Source: Paraburkholderia atlantica
GTDB taxonomy: Bacteria; Pseudomonadota; Gammaproteobacteria; Burkholderiales; Burkholderiaceae
Direction: 5' to 3'
DNA: 64,000 bases
Assembly (NCBI RefSeq): GCF_009362785.1
Contig: NZ_WHNQ01000022.1
Span: 62,001-126,000, forward strand
Shown here: positions 33,639-43,175 of the stretch, one piece after another
How positions within the stretch are numbered: position 1 is the stretch's first letter
Layout of the letters: every line of letters begins with the position of its first letter
Program-made: the position numbers and the translations under genes
Notes under the pieces: model-generated
Database searches by the model: none
Seen by the model: only the letters and a program-made list of their open reading frames with translations
Told to the model about the DNA's origin: nothing

Positions 33639-34922
33639 ATGAACTGGGCTGCGCGACTGATAGGCGGACGTTTCCACTATGGCTGGTTGACCGTCGCCGT
33701 GGTGTTCCTGGTGTTGCTCGCGGCGGCCGGTACGCGCGCGACGCCGAGCGTGATGATGGTGCCGCTCGAGAACCAATTCGGCTGGAGCCGTGCGACGATT
33801 TCGCTCGCGATCTCCGTGAACATCGCGCTGTACGGATTGATGGGGCCGTTCGCGGCCGCCGCGATGCAGCGCTTCGGTGTGCGCCCGACGCTACTGACCG
33901 CGCTCGGCACGATGGCTGCGGGCGTCGCGCTGTCGTCGCTGATGACGCATCCGTGGCAGATGGTGCTGATCTGGGGCGTGATGGTCGGCGGATCGACCGG
34001 GGTGGCGGCGCTGTCGCTGTCGGCGACCGTCGTCACGCGCTGGTTCACGACGCGCCGCGGTCTCGTGATGGGTATCCTGACCGCCAGTTCGGCGACCGGC
34101 CAACTGGTGTTCCTGCCGCTGCTCGCGGCGATCGCCGAGCATTACGGCTGGCGCCAGGTCGTGTGGGTCGTCGCGCTCGCGGCGGGCATCGTGATTCCGC
34201 TCGTTGCGTTTCTGCTGCCCGAACATCCGGCCGATATGCAGCTGCGCCCGTACGGCGAACCGCACGACGCGCCGATGAACACCACCGTCACCAGGCAGAA
34301 TCCGCTCGCGATCGCGTTCGGCACGCTCGCGTCGGCGAGCAAGACGCGCGACTTCTGGCTGCTGTTCTTCAGCTTCTTCATTTGCGGCGCGAGCACCAAT
34401 GGCTATGTCGGCACCCATCTGATCGCGATGTGCGGCGACTACGGGATGACCGAAGTGCAGGGCGCGTCGCTGCTCGCGGCGATGGGCGTGTTCGACCTGT
34501 TCGGCACGACGCTGTCGGGCTGGCTGTCGGATCGCTTCAATAGCCGCGTGCTGCTGTTCTGGTACTACGGGCTGCGCGGCCTGTCGCTGATGTATCTGCC
34601 GCACGCGTTCGGCATCGATTTTTTCGGGTTGCCCTTGTTCGCGGTGTTCTACGGTCTCGACTGGATCGCCACTGTGCCGCCGACCGTGCGTCTTGCCACC
34701 GATGTCTACGGCAAGGAATCGGCGCCGATCGTGTTCGGCTGGGTGGTCGCCGGCCACCAGCTCGGCGCGGCGTTCGCGGCGCTCGGCGCGGGCATGCTGC
34801 GCGCGAGCCTCGGCACCTACACGATCGCGTCGATGATTTCCGGCGGCTTGTGCCTGATCGCCGCGGTGATCGTGCTGCGCATCAACCGCCCAGCCAAGGT
34901 GCCGACGCCGCAGGCAATCTGA
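33639..34922 (+). CDS. MFS transporter
   Basis: 427 aa, about 12 membrane segments, starting MNWAARLIGGRFHYGWLTVA. The pattern (FGWSRATISLAISVN, TRWFTTRRGLVMGI, LSDRFNSRVLLFWYYGLRGL) resembles the monocarboxylate/oxalate-formate type of the major facilitator superfamily. It is under apparent control of the divergent TetR gene. The substrate cannot be assigned. Confidence 0.88.
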   Translation: MNWAARLIGGRFHYGWLTVAVVFLVLLAAAGTRATPSVMMVPLENQFGWSRATISLAISVNIALYGLMGPFAAAAMQRFGVRPTLLTALGTMAAGVALSSLMTHPWQMVLIWGVMVGGSTGVAALSLSATVVTRWFTTRRGLVMGILTASSATGQLVFLPLLAAIAEHYGWRQVVWVVALAAGIVIPLVAFLLPEHPADMQLRPYGEPHDAPMNTTVTRQNPLAIAFGTLASASKTRDFWLLFFSFFICGASTNGYVGTHLIAMCGDYGMTEVQGASLLAAMGVFDLFGTTLSGWLSDRFNSRVLLFWYYGLRGLSLMYLPHAFGIDFFGLPLFAVFYGLDWIATVPPTVRLATDVYGKESAPIVFGWVVAGHQLGAAFAALGAGMLRASLGTYTIASMISGGLCLIAAVIVLRINRPAKVPTPQAI

Positions 34923-34967
34923 ATCGCCTTCGCGAACCGCGTAGATTCACGTCAGCGAAGCAACGAC

Positions 34968-35000
34968 GCACGGCCCCACTACGGGGCCGTGCGCGCTTTT
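34968..35000 (+). terminator. Terminator after the MFS gene
   Basis: Ten-bp perfect stem (34968-34977 with 34983-34992), 5-nt loop, then GCGC and four T residues. Confidence 0.8.
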
Positions 35001-35111
35001 CAGCCAGCGCGCATAGCCCCCCCGCAAGTTGGAGCGCGCACCGAAAGCCCGTTATGCTATGTGGCCTCGGGCAACCGCCCGACGATCATGAATTTCTACC
35101 GAGAGAAGCGC

Positions 35112-35705
35112 ATGGCCAAGAAACCCGCCTCAACCGAAGTTGCCATTCACGAACTGATTGCAGGCCGTTGGAGCCCGCGCGCGTATTCGAGCGAGCCGGT
35201 GAGCCGCGATCAATTGCGCGCGGTGCTCGAAGCGGCGCGCTGGGCGCCGTCTTCGTATAACGCGCAGCCCTGGCGTTTCGTCGTATTCGATCGCAGCGTC
35301 GATGAAGTCGCGTTCAAGAAGGCTTTCGCCACGCTGGTGCCGTTCAACCAGGGCTGGAATGCGCCCGCGCCGGTGCTGATCGCGGTGACCGCGCACACCC
35401 TGACCAGCAAGGGAGACGTCAATCGCTGCGCGCTCTATGACGCGGGTGCGGCGGCGATGTCGCTGGTGCTGCAGGCGCACGCGCTCGGCCTCGCCGCGCA
35501 CCAGATGAGCGGCTTCGATGTGAACGCGTTCCGCACCACTTTCGAATTGCCGAAAGACGTCGAGCCGATCGCGATGATCTCGCTTGGCCATTACGGCGAC
35601 GTCGACAAACTGGACCCGGTCCTGCGCGAACGCGAGAAGGCGCCGCGTCAGCGCGTGGCGCTCGCGGAAATCGCGTACGGCGGCGGCTGGAAGAAGGCGT
35701 TCTGA
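35112..35705 (+). CDS. Nitroreductase family protein
   Basis: 197 aa FMN-dependent oxidoreductase. The N-terminal RWSPRAYSSEPVSRDQL and EAARWAPSSYNAQPWRF form the FMN-binding signature, and ISLGHYGDVDKLDPVL is the C-terminal FMN loop. The start at 35112 (MAKKPAST) has GAGAG upstream; an alternative ATG lies at 35088. Likely NAD(P)H-dependent reduction of quinones or nitro compounds; the specific role is unknown. Confidence 0.9.
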   Translation: MAKKPASTEVAIHELIAGRWSPRAYSSEPVSRDQLRAVLEAARWAPSSYNAQPWRFVVFDRSVDEVAFKKAFATLVPFNQGWNAPAPVLIAVTAHTLTSKGDVNRCALYDAGAAAMSLVLQAHALGLAAHQMSGFDVNAFRTTFELPKDVEPIAMISLGHYGDVDKLDPVLREREKAPRQRVALAEIAYGGGWKKAF

Positions 35706-35747
35706 GCGACGGACTCGCGGCGTTTGCCGCGTGACGTCGCAAAGCGG

Positions 35748-37271
35748 TCAGGTCCGCGCGGCACGGTCCGCGCGTTTTTCATCGGCACCGACCACGCCGT
35801 CCTCCTCATCCGCCACGCTCGACAGCGGCGCCGCCACATGCTCGAGCGACTTGCGCTCCGCGTCGACACCCCAGATCGCCGCGACGAGCGCCGCCGCGAG
35901 CATCAACCCCGAGCCGACCAGATAGCCCGAAAACACTTCGCTGCGCTGGTGCGTGTCGATCAGCCGGCCGAAAAACGCCGGTCCGACGATGCCGCCGAGC
36001 GCGGTGCCGAACGCATAGAAAACCGCAATCGCGAGCGCGCGGATTTCGAGCGGGAACGATTCGCTGACGGTCAGATACGCGGAACTCGCGGCCGCCGACG
36101 CGAAGAAGAAAATCACCATCCACGCGACCGTCTGCGTGACGACGGTCAGCAGTTGCTGTTCGAACAGATAACCCGACAGCGTCAGCAGGATCGCCGACAT
36201 CGCGTACGTTCCGGCGATCATCTTGCGTCGGCCGATCACATCGAATAGCCGCCCGAGCACGAGGGGCCCCAGGAAATTGCCGAGCGCGAAAGGCAGCAGA
36301 TACCAGCCGATGTCGCCGCCCGGCACATGATAGAAGTCGGTGAGGACGAGCGCGTAGGTGAAAAAGATTGCGTTGTAGAAGAATGCCTGCGCGGTCATCA
36401 ACGTGAGACCGACCAGCGAGCGGCGCCGGTGCACGTTGAACAGCGTATGGAACACCTCGCGCAACGGCGTATGGTCGCGCGCGCGCAGGCGTAGCCGCGT
36501 GAGGGCGTCGTCGGCGAGCGTGTGGCCGTCGTCGCGAAAACGCGTTTCGATGCCCTCGACGATCGCCCGTGCGTCGCGCTCGTCACCGTGCGTGAGCAGC
36601 CAGCGCGGGCTTTCGGGTATCCAGATGCGCATCGGCAGAATCCCGAGCGCGAGTACCGCGCCGATGCAAAAACACGCGCGCCAGCCCCAGTCGGAAGGCA
36701 GTAGATACGGATCGAGCAGCACCAGCGAGCCCGCGGCGCCGAGCCCCGCGCCAACCCAGAACGTGCCGTTGATGCCGAGGTCGGTCCAGCCGCGCACGCG
36801 TGCCGGCGTGAATTCCTGGATCGTCGAGTTGATCGCCGTGTATTCGCCGCCGATACCTGCGCCGGTCAGGAAGCGGAACAGCATGAAGCTCATCAGATTC
36901 CACGACACCGCGGTCGCCGCGGTCGCGGCCAGATAGAGCGTCAGCGTGATGAAGAACAGCCTGCGGCGGCCGAGCCGGTCGGTCAGCCAGCCGAAACCGA
37001 GCGCGCCGAGCACCGCGCCGGCAATGTACGCGCTGCCCGCGAGGCCGACGTCGGCATTCGAAAAGCGCAGCGCCGGGCTCGTTTTCAGCGCGCTCGCGAC
37101 CGCGCCGGCGAGCGTCACTTCGAGCCCGTCTAACAGCCACGTCACGCCGAGCGCGACTACGATCAGAGTATGAAAGCGGCCCCACGGCAGGCGGTCTAGC
37201 CGCGACGGCAAGTCGGTTTCGATCAGCATGGCGGGGTGGTCATCGACGGCGGCGGTGGGCGGCACGCTCAT
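35748..37271 (-). CDS. MFS transporter, sugar/aromatic acid porter type
   Basis: 507 aa with 12 predicted helices and the metabolite-porter motif LTDRLGRRRLFFITL between helices 2 and 3, plus ESPRWLLTHGDERDA after helix 6. GGAGA lies upstream of the ATG at 37271. It resembles NiaP/AAHS-type carriers. It is convergent with the nitroreductase gene. Substrate unknown. Confidence 0.86.
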   Translation of the reverse strand: MSVPPTAAVDDHPAMLIETDLPSRLDRLPWGRFHTLIVVALGVTWLLDGLEVTLAGAVASALKTSPALRFSNADVGLAGSAYIAGAVLGALGFGWLTDRLGRRRLFFITLTLYLAATAATAVSWNLMSFMLFRFLTGAGIGGEYTAINSTIQEFTPARVRGWTDLGINGTFWVGAGLGAAGSLVLLDPYLLPSDWGWRACFCIGAVLALGILPMRIWIPESPRWLLTHGDERDARAIVEGIETRFRDDGHTLADDALTRLRLRARDHTPLREVFHTLFNVHRRRSLVGLTLMTAQAFFYNAIFFTYALVLTDFYHVPGGDIGWYLLPFALGNFLGPLVLGRLFDVIGRRKMIAGTYAMSAILLTLSGYLFEQQLLTVVTQTVAWMVIFFFASAAASSAYLTVSESFPLEIRALAIAVFYAFGTALGGIVGPAFFGRLIDTHQRSEVFSGYLVGSGLMLAAALVAAIWGVDAERKSLEHVAAPLSSVADEEDGVVGADEKRADRAART

Positions 37272-37459
37272 GACGCGAAGTCTCCTCGATGGCGAAATGG
37301 GGCGGCGTATCCGGTCGGACGCAGCAAAATCCGTTCCGCGCGACGATTCCAGCCAATCTTGCCGCGGTCCCCGCAACTTCAGTTGATGCTGCCGGAGTTT
37401 TCGTGATACAAAGCCGCTCCCCTATCTGTGCGCGCCAGCCGTGAGCGGCCATTCCTGCC

Positions 37460-38710
37460 ATGAACTATTGCGCGATTGACTTCGGTACTTCCAATTCGGC
37501 CGTCGCGATTCCGAGCGGCCCGCAGCTTAAGCTGGCGCCGGTCGAAGGCGCGTACACGACGCTGCCCACCGCGGTCTTCTTCAACACCGACGAAAACACC
37601 AGCGAATTCGGGCGCGCGGCGCTTGCCGCCTACATCGACGGTTTCGACGGCCGGCTGATGCGCTCGATGAAAAGCATTCTCGGCTCGCCGCTCGCCGAGA
37701 ATACGACCGATCTCGGTGACGGCACTGCGATCAAGTACACCGACGTGATCGCGACTTTCCTGACCCATCTGAAGCGCGCGGCCGAGGCGAGCGCCGGCGG
37801 CGCGATCGACCGCGCGGTGCTGGGTCGCCCGGTGTTCTTCGTCGACGACGACCCGCGCGCCGACCAGATGGCGCAGCAACAGCTCGAAGCCGCTGCCCGC
37901 ACGGTCGGTTTGCGCGAGATCCACTTTCAGTATGAACCGATCGCGGCTGCGTTCGACTATGAATCGCATCTGAGCGCCGAAGGACTCGTGCTTGTGGCGG
38001 ACATCGGCGGTGGCACGTCGGACTTTTCGCTCGTGCGGGTGGGGCCGGAACGGATGAAGCGCGTCGAACGCAAGGACGACGTGCTCGCGCATCATGGTGT
38101 GCACGTCGCGGGTACGGACTTCGACCGCCGCGTCGAACTCGTGACGATCCTGCGCGAGCTCGGTTATCAGTCGCTCGATCCGCAGGGGCGTGAAATCCCG
38201 AACCGGATTTATTTCGATCTCGCGACGTGGCACCTGATCAATACCGTCTACACGCCGAAGCGGGTCAGCGAACTCGCGCTGATGCGGCACCTTTTCACGG
38301 AGACGAAGCACCATGACCGGCTGATGCGCGTAGTCGAGCAGCGGTTCGGGCACGCGCTCGCCGCGCACGCGGAAGAGGCGAAGATCGGCGTGGCAGCGGG
38401 CGGCGAGACCGTGATCGATCTCGAACAAGTGGAAGAGGATCTGCGCCTCGCGTTCGACGAAGCGCAACTCATCAAGGCCGGCGAGGATGAAACGCGACGT
38501 ATCGTGCAGGCCGCGCGCGATACGGTGCAGGCGGCGGGTGTCGCGCCGCGCGACGTCGACGCGATTTATTTTACCGGCGGTTCGACCGGCCTCGCGTTTC
38601 TGTCGGGCGCGCTGGCGGCGGCGTTTCCGGACGCGAAAGCGGTGTTCGGCGATCGCCTCGCGAGCGTGGCGACGGGCCTCGGTATTCACGCCCGGCGCGT
38701 GTTCGGATAA
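37460..38710 (+). CDS. yegD: Hsp70-family protein YegD
   Basis: 416 aa protein with the Hsp70/actin ATPase folds: phosphate 1 NYCAIDFGTSNSAVAI, phosphate 2 LVADIGGGTSDFSLV, and adenosine motif IYFTGGSTGLAFLSG. It lacks the C-terminal substrate-binding domain of DnaK, as in YegD. Its client is unknown. A strong terminator follows. Confidence 0.9.
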   Translation: MNYCAIDFGTSNSAVAIPSGPQLKLAPVEGAYTTLPTAVFFNTDENTSEFGRAALAAYIDGFDGRLMRSMKSILGSPLAENTTDLGDGTAIKYTDVIATFLTHLKRAAEASAGGAIDRAVLGRPVFFVDDDPRADQMAQQQLEAAARTVGLREIHFQYEPIAAAFDYESHLSAEGLVLVADIGGGTSDFSLVRVGPERMKRVERKDDVLAHHGVHVAGTDFDRRVELVTILRELGYQSLDPQGREIPNRIYFDLATWHLINTVYTPKRVSELALMRHLFTETKHHDRLMRVVEQRFGHALAAHAEEAKIGVAAGGETVIDLEQVEEDLRLAFDEAQLIKAGEDETRRIVQAARDTVQAAGVAPRDVDAIYFTGGSTGLAFLSGALAAAFPDAKAVFGDRLASVATGLGIHARRVFG

Positions 38711-38793
38711 TCGCGAATAATCGGAAAAATAATCCGCCGCGAATTGCGAAGACGGCAAATTTTAATCGATTGATTTGATTTGCCGCCGATAAT

Positions 38794-38821
38794 AAAAAAC
38801 CCCGCCGAGGCGGGGTTTTTT
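38794..38821. terminator. Bidirectional terminator between yegD and cspA-like gene
   Basis: 13-bp stem (38794-38806 with 38809-38821) flanked by A6 and T6 runs, so it can act on both strands. It lies 24 bases after the minus-strand cold-shock gene stop. Confidence 0.94.
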
Positions 38822-38844
38822 GCGTCCAGAAGGAAGCGAGAAGC

Positions 38845-39048
38845 TTACACCGGCTTGATGTTAGCTGCTTGCTTGCCCTTCGGGCCCGTCTTCACTTCAA
38901 ACGTAACCTTCTGGTTTTCTTGCAGCGTCTTGAAGCCGTCGACGCGAATTTCCGAGAAATGCGCGAACAGATCTTCACCGCCGCCGTCCGGAGTGATGAA
39001 GCCAAAGCCCTTAGCGTCGTTGAACCACTTGACGGTACCGGTTTCCAT
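38845..39048 (-). CDS. Cold-shock domain protein CspA family
   Basis: 67 aa single OB-fold RNA/DNA-binding protein: METGTVKWFNDAKGFGFITP (RNP1 KGFGFI) and DLFAHFSEI (RNP2-like). It acts as an RNA chaperone. A minus-strand promoter at 39196-39224 would give a leader of about 140 nt, the feature through which cspA-type mRNAs respond to temperature. Confidence 0.95.
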   Translation of the reverse strand: METGTVKWFNDAKGFGFITPDGGGEDLFAHFSEIRVDGFKTLQENQKVTFEVKTGPKGKQAANIKPV

Positions 39049-39470
39049 ATTACTTTTTCCTAAAAATGGTGAATAAGGCCGAAGCCCGGGGGTGCATGAA
39101 AATCAAGGAAGGGGGTAATGGGACCAACCGGAGTACCGTTGATGGGCGAACTACGAAAGAACCACTTCACTCGCCACTTGAAATCCTGCTGGAACGTTAT
39201 ACGGCGAATTCGGACGGAGGTCAACAGTCTGCACGAAACTTATCGGACTGATGCGATGGTTTCTTACAAATTTTACGTATCAGACTGATCTCTTGCCAGG
39301 GAGAACCCTTAGTTGGTTTCCCTGCAGCAACGCGGTGCAACCGTTAAACTACGCGCCGCGCGTCGGTTGCACCTATTCCGCATCTGCACGCGCTCACATG
39401 CGAGTCACCCGTCCCCACCGCCACAAGCGATGCCACGCGGTGCCGACATGGTTCTGATTTAGGAGAAGAC
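39049..39470. other. Gap between the cold-shock and APC permease genes
   Basis: 422 bp. On the minus strand it holds the cold-shock promoter and leader (39049-39224). The plus side near 39461 carries the AGGAGAAG ribosome site of the permease. No convincing promoter for the permease or small gene was found. Confidence 0.6.
39196..39224 (-). promoter_or_regulatory. Promoter of the cold-shock gene
   Basis: Minus strand TTGACC (39224-39219), 17-bp spacer, TATAAC (39201-39196), each one base from consensus. The predicted start near 39189 leaves an untranslated leader of about 140 nt. Confidence 0.7.
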
Positions 39471-41066
39471 GTGAAAAGTTCTATACAACGGGACATCGGG
39501 CCATTCGCGCTGATGCTGACCGGTCTGGGTTCGATCATCGGGTCCGGGTGGCTGTTCGGCGCGTGGAAGGCTGCAAAGATTGCCGGTCCCGCTGCAATTT
39601 GCGCATGGATCATCGGCGCGGTGGTGATTCTCGCGATTGCACTGACCTACGCGGAACTCGGCGCGATGTTTCCGGAATCTGGCGGGATGGTGCGCTATGC
39701 GCGCTACTCGCACGGTGCGCTGGTTGGTTTCATCAGCGCCTGGGCCAACTGGATCGCGATCGTATCGGTGATCCCGATCGAGGCCGAAGCATCGATTCAA
39801 TACATGAGTACGTGGCCCTATCCGTGGGCGCACGCGCTCTTCGTCGACGGGTCATTGACCACCAACGGCCTGCTGTTGTCCGCCGGCCTCGTGATCATCT
39901 ACTTCCTGCTCAACTACTGGGGCGTCAAGCTGTTCGCGCGCGCCAACTCGGCCATCACGATCTTCAAGTTCCTGATCCCGGGCGCAACGATCGTCGGTCT
40001 GATGATGACCGGCGTCCACACCGAGAACTTCGGCCAGACGACCACGTTCGCGCCGTACGGCTGGTCGGCGGTGCTGACCGCGGTCGCGACGAGCGGCATC
40101 GTGTTCGCGTTCAACGGGTTCCAGAGCCCGGTCAACCTGGCCGGTGAAGCGCGCAATCCGGCCAGGAGCGTGCCGTTCGCGGTGATCGGCTCGATCCTGC
40201 TCGCGCTCGTGATCTACGTGTTGCTGCAGATCGCCTACATCGGCGCTGTGAATCCGGCCGACGTGATGAAGGGCTGGAGCCACTTCAACTTCGCTTCGCC
40301 GTTCGCGGAGCTGGCGATTGCGCTGAACCTGAACTGGCTGGCGTTCCTACTGTACGTCGACGCGTTCGTAAGCCCGAGCGGCACCGGTACGACCTATATG
40401 GCGACCACGACGCGGATGATCTACGCGATGGAGCGCAACAACACGATGCCGAAAATTTTCGGCCGGGTGCATCCGTTCTACGGCGTGCCGCGTCAGGCGA
40501 TGTGGTTCAACCTGTTCGTGTCGTTCATCTTCCTGTTCTTCTTCCGCGGCTGGAGCTCGCTCGCGGCGGTGATCTCGGTCGCGACCGTGATCTCGTACCT
40601 GACCGGCCCGATCAGCCTGATGGCGCTGCGCCGCGCGGCAACCGATCTCGAGCGCCCGCTGCACATCGCCGGCATGAAGGTGATCGCGCCGTTCGCGTTC
40701 GTCTGTGCGTCGCTGATCCTGTACTGGGCGAAGTGGCCGCTGACCGGCGAAATCATTCTGCTGATGGTCGTCGCGCTGCCGGTGTACTTCTACTTCCAGG
40801 CCAAGCAGGGCTTCGAGGGCTGGAACCGCGATCTGAAGGCCGCCTGGTGGCTGGTCGCGTATCTGCCGATCATGGCGATCCTGTCGCTGATCGGCAGCAA
40901 GGAGTTCGGCGGCTTCGGCATCCTGCCGTACGGCTGGGACATGCTCGTCGTGATCGCCTTCTCGTTGGTGTTCTATTTCTGGGGCGTGAACAGCGGCTAC
41001 CGTTCGGAGTATCTGGACGAGCGGCTCGTGCACGACGAAGTGCTCGAAGGTATCGGCGCGCACTGA
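39471..41066 (+). CDS. APC family amino acid/polyamine permease
   Basis: 531 aa with about 12 membrane helices. GTG start with AGGAGAAG directly upstream. The N-terminal LMLTGLGSIIGSGWLFGAW and TYAELGAMFPESGGMVRYAR are APC-superfamily helix 1 and 2 motifs; the C-terminal 80 residues extend beyond the core and end in a charged tail. The substrate is unknown. Confidence 0.88.
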   Translation: MKSSIQRDIGPFALMLTGLGSIIGSGWLFGAWKAAKIAGPAAICAWIIGAVVILAIALTYAELGAMFPESGGMVRYARYSHGALVGFISAWANWIAIVSVIPIEAEASIQYMSTWPYPWAHALFVDGSLTTNGLLLSAGLVIIYFLLNYWGVKLFARANSAITIFKFLIPGATIVGLMMTGVHTENFGQTTTFAPYGWSAVLTAVATSGIVFAFNGFQSPVNLAGEARNPARSVPFAVIGSILLALVIYVLLQIAYIGAVNPADVMKGWSHFNFASPFAELAIALNLNWLAFLLYVDAFVSPSGTGTTYMATTTRMIYAMERNNTMPKIFGRVHPFYGVPRQAMWFNLFVSFIFLFFFRGWSSLAAVISVATVISYLTGPISLMALRRAATDLERPLHIAGMKVIAPFAFVCASLILYWAKWPLTGEIILLMVVALPVYFYFQAKQGFEGWNRDLKAAWWLVAYLPIMAILSLIGSKEFGGFGILPYGWDMLVVIAFSLVFYFWGVNSGYRSEYLDERLVHDEVLEGIGAH

Positions 41067-41116
41067 GCGTTCGCCGCAACGAAGGGGCCGCTCGAAGCGG
41101 GCCCTTCGCGTTGGAT

Positions 41117-41153
41117 AAAAAGCCCGTCTGATCGATGTTCAGGCGGGCTTTTT
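41117..41153. terminator. Bidirectional terminator after the APC permease
   Basis: 14-bp arms (41117-41130 with 41140-41153, one T-G pair) with A5 and T5 ends and a 9-nt loop. It also lies after the minus-strand dioxygenase gene ending at 41189. Confidence 0.9.
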
Positions 41154-41188
41154 CGTTGGTCGTTGCTGCTGGGTTGTTTCGCGGCGGG

Positions 41189-41974
41189 TCAGGCGGTGCC
41201 GAACACGTAGTTCGTCATTGCGAGCGAGCGCTGGTACGTGCCGAGCGACTGGATCGCAAGCGAATAGTCGTCGTCGGCGGCGCCGAGGGCGGCAAACACC
41301 GGCAACAGATGCTCGTCGGTCGGATGCATCAGTACCGCGTGCGGCGCCTGGCGGCGATAGTCGAGCAGCGCGTCGATATCGCGCGCGACGAGCTTGTCTT
41401 CGAACCAGTCGGTGAATTCGGTCACGCGCGGGTCGGCGTCTTCCGGGCGAGCGGAGAAATCGGCGGCGCGCAGGTTATGGGTGATCTGGCCGGAGCCGAC
41501 CACCATCACGCCTTCGTCTTTCAGCGCGCGCAGCGCGCGGCCGACACGGAAATGATGCGCGGCGTCCTTGTGCGGCTGGATTGACAACTGCGCGATCGGC
41601 ACGTCCGCTTGCGGGAACATCAGCAACATCGGCACCCATGCGCCGTGGTCGAGTCCATGCGGTTGCACGTCCGCGACGATGCCGCTCGCGCCGAGCAGCG
41701 CGGCGGCGCTGCGCGCGACGTCGGGTGCGCCCGGTGCCGGGTATTGGATTTCGTAGAGCTGGCGCGGAAAGCCGTAAAAATCGTGGATGGTTTCAGGCGC
41801 CGTCGCGATGCTCGCGAGTGGCTGCGCGGTGCCCCAGTGCGCCGACAACATCAGGATCGCCTCGGGACGGGGCAATTGCGTGCCGAGCGCCCCGAACTCG
41901 GCGGACGGCATCGAAGGATCGATCGGCAGTGTGGGCGAGCCGTGGGACAAGAAAAGCGAAGGTAAGCGGTTCAT
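41189..41974 (-). CDS. LigB/DODA-type extradiol dioxygenase
   Basis: 261 aa class III extradiol dioxygenase of the 4,5-DOPA dioxygenase type. Likely metal His residues lie in LFLSHGSPTL (N-terminus), LMLSAHWGTAQ, and GLDHGAWVPM, with QITHNLR. The start at 41974 gives MNRLPSLFLSHGS. The E. coli relative YgiD acts on DOPA; the natural substrate here is unknown. Confidence 0.87.
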   Translation of the reverse strand: MNRLPSLFLSHGSPTLPIDPSMPSAEFGALGTQLPRPEAILMLSAHWGTAQPLASIATAPETIHDFYGFPRQLYEIQYPAPGAPDVARSAAALLGASGIVADVQPHGLDHGAWVPMLLMFPQADVPIAQLSIQPHKDAAHHFRVGRALRALKDEGVMVVGSGQITHNLRAADFSARPEDADPRVTEFTDWFEDKLVARDIDALLDYRRQAPHAVLMHPTDEHLLPVFAALGAADDDYSLAIQSLGTYQRSLAMTNYVFGTA

Positions 41975-42108
41975 GACAGCAGCGCGGCCGTGACAGCACG
42001 GCACGGAGAAATTGGGTTGCTACCAATATAGGTTCGCACGCCAGTTTGATAAATGGGCGCGGGGGGAATTGATTGTGTCGCGGACGTTGTTAATCCGCGT
42101 TGCCGCTG

Positions 42109-42711
42109 TTAATCCTGTGCGTCCCGCAGTCCTTGCCACGCCGACGACAACGCCGGCCCCAGCGCAAACAGATCGAGCACGCGTGCGACCGTGTGGTCGA
42201 CCATCTCGTCGATCGAAGCAGGCTGGTTATAGAACGCGGGCAGGGGCGGAAAGATCACTCCACCCATTTCGGTGACGGCAGTCATATTGCGCAGATGCGC
42301 GAGGTTGAACGGCGTTTCGCGCACCAGCAGCACGAGGCGGCGACGCTCCTTCAGGGTGACATCGGCGGCGCGGGTGATCAGGTTGTCGGCGAAACCGTGC
42401 GCGATGCTCGCGAGCGTTTTCATCGAGCAGGGCGCGACGATCATGCCATCGGTCGCGAACGAGCCGGACGCGATGCTCGCGCCGACGTCGCGCACCGAAT
42501 GGACGACATCCGCGAGCGGATGCACGTCTTCCTTGCCCAATTGGAGTTCATGCTGGATGTTGAGCCAACCGGCGCTCGAAATCAGCAGGTGGCTCTCGAC
42601 GCCGCCGAGCCGCCGTAGCGTCTCGAGCAGCCGGATGCCGTAGATGGCGCCGGTGGCGCCGGTGATCGCGACGATCAGCCGGCGGGGCGCCGCGGTGCGT
42701 GCTTGCTGCAT
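42109..42711 (-). CDS. ubiX: UbiX family flavin prenyltransferase
   Basis: 200 aa enzyme that makes prenylated FMN, the cofactor of UbiD-type decarboxylases. Visible are RLIVAITGATGAIYGIRLLE (FMN binding), IASGSFATDGMIVAPCSMKT, and RRRLVLLVRETPFN. No ubiD is in the window. In-strand neighbours are grxD and prmC. Confidence 0.92.
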   Translation of the reverse strand: MQQARTAAPRRLIVAITGATGAIYGIRLLETLRRLGGVESHLLISSAGWLNIQHELQLGKEDVHPLADVVHSVRDVGASIASGSFATDGMIVAPCSMKTLASIAHGFADNLITRAADVTLKERRRLVLLVRETPFNLAHLRNMTAVTEMGGVIFPPLPAFYNQPASIDEMVDHTVARVLDLFALGPALSSAWQGLRDAQD

Positions 42712-42751
42712 GGCTAGCGGCGCCTGATGATGCGAACGAACCGTAAGGCGC

Positions 42752-43063
42752 TCAGGCCGCGGCGAACAGCTGCTGCAGTTCGCCCGATTCGTACATCTCC
42801 ATCATGATGTCCGAGCCGCCGATGAATTCGCCCTTCACATACAGCTGCGGAATGGTCGGCCAGTTCGAGAACACCTTGATGCCCTGACGGATTTCGTCGT
42901 CTTCGAGAACGTTGACGGTCTTGATTTCACCGACGCCGCACGCTTTCAGGATCTGGATGGCGCGGCCGGAAAAACCGCACATCGGGAACTGGGCCGTGCC
43001 CTTCATGAAGAGAACGACGTTGTTGCCGTCGACGATTTGCTTGATGCGTTGTTGCGTATCCAT
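42752..43063 (-). CDS. grxD: Monothiol glutaredoxin Grx4/GrxD
   Basis: 103 aa monothiol glutaredoxin with active site CGFS (29-32), the GSH-binding WPTIPQLYVKGEFIGGSDI, and typical length. It binds a bridging 2Fe-2S cluster and partners BolA-type proteins; a candidate partner is encoded at 5784. Confidence 0.95.
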   Translation of the reverse strand: MDTQQRIKQIVDGNNVVLFMKGTAQFPMCGFSGRAIQILKACGVGEIKTVNVLEDDEIRQGIKVFSNWPTIPQLYVKGEFIGGSDIMMEMYESGELQQLFAAA

Positions 43064-43175
43064 GACTGACCTTGCGGTTCCGATAAAGGATGGGAATAGG
43101 CTGAAATGATAGCGGATTTCGCTACGGGCGGCCGCAGCCGCGTCGCGCCTGGGGTTTTAGCGTTGGCGACCGCGC

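Noticed and set aside
41085..41110. Additional terminator hairpin just after the APC permease
   Set aside because: The stem has a mismatch and no T-run, and a much stronger terminator lies at 41117-41153.
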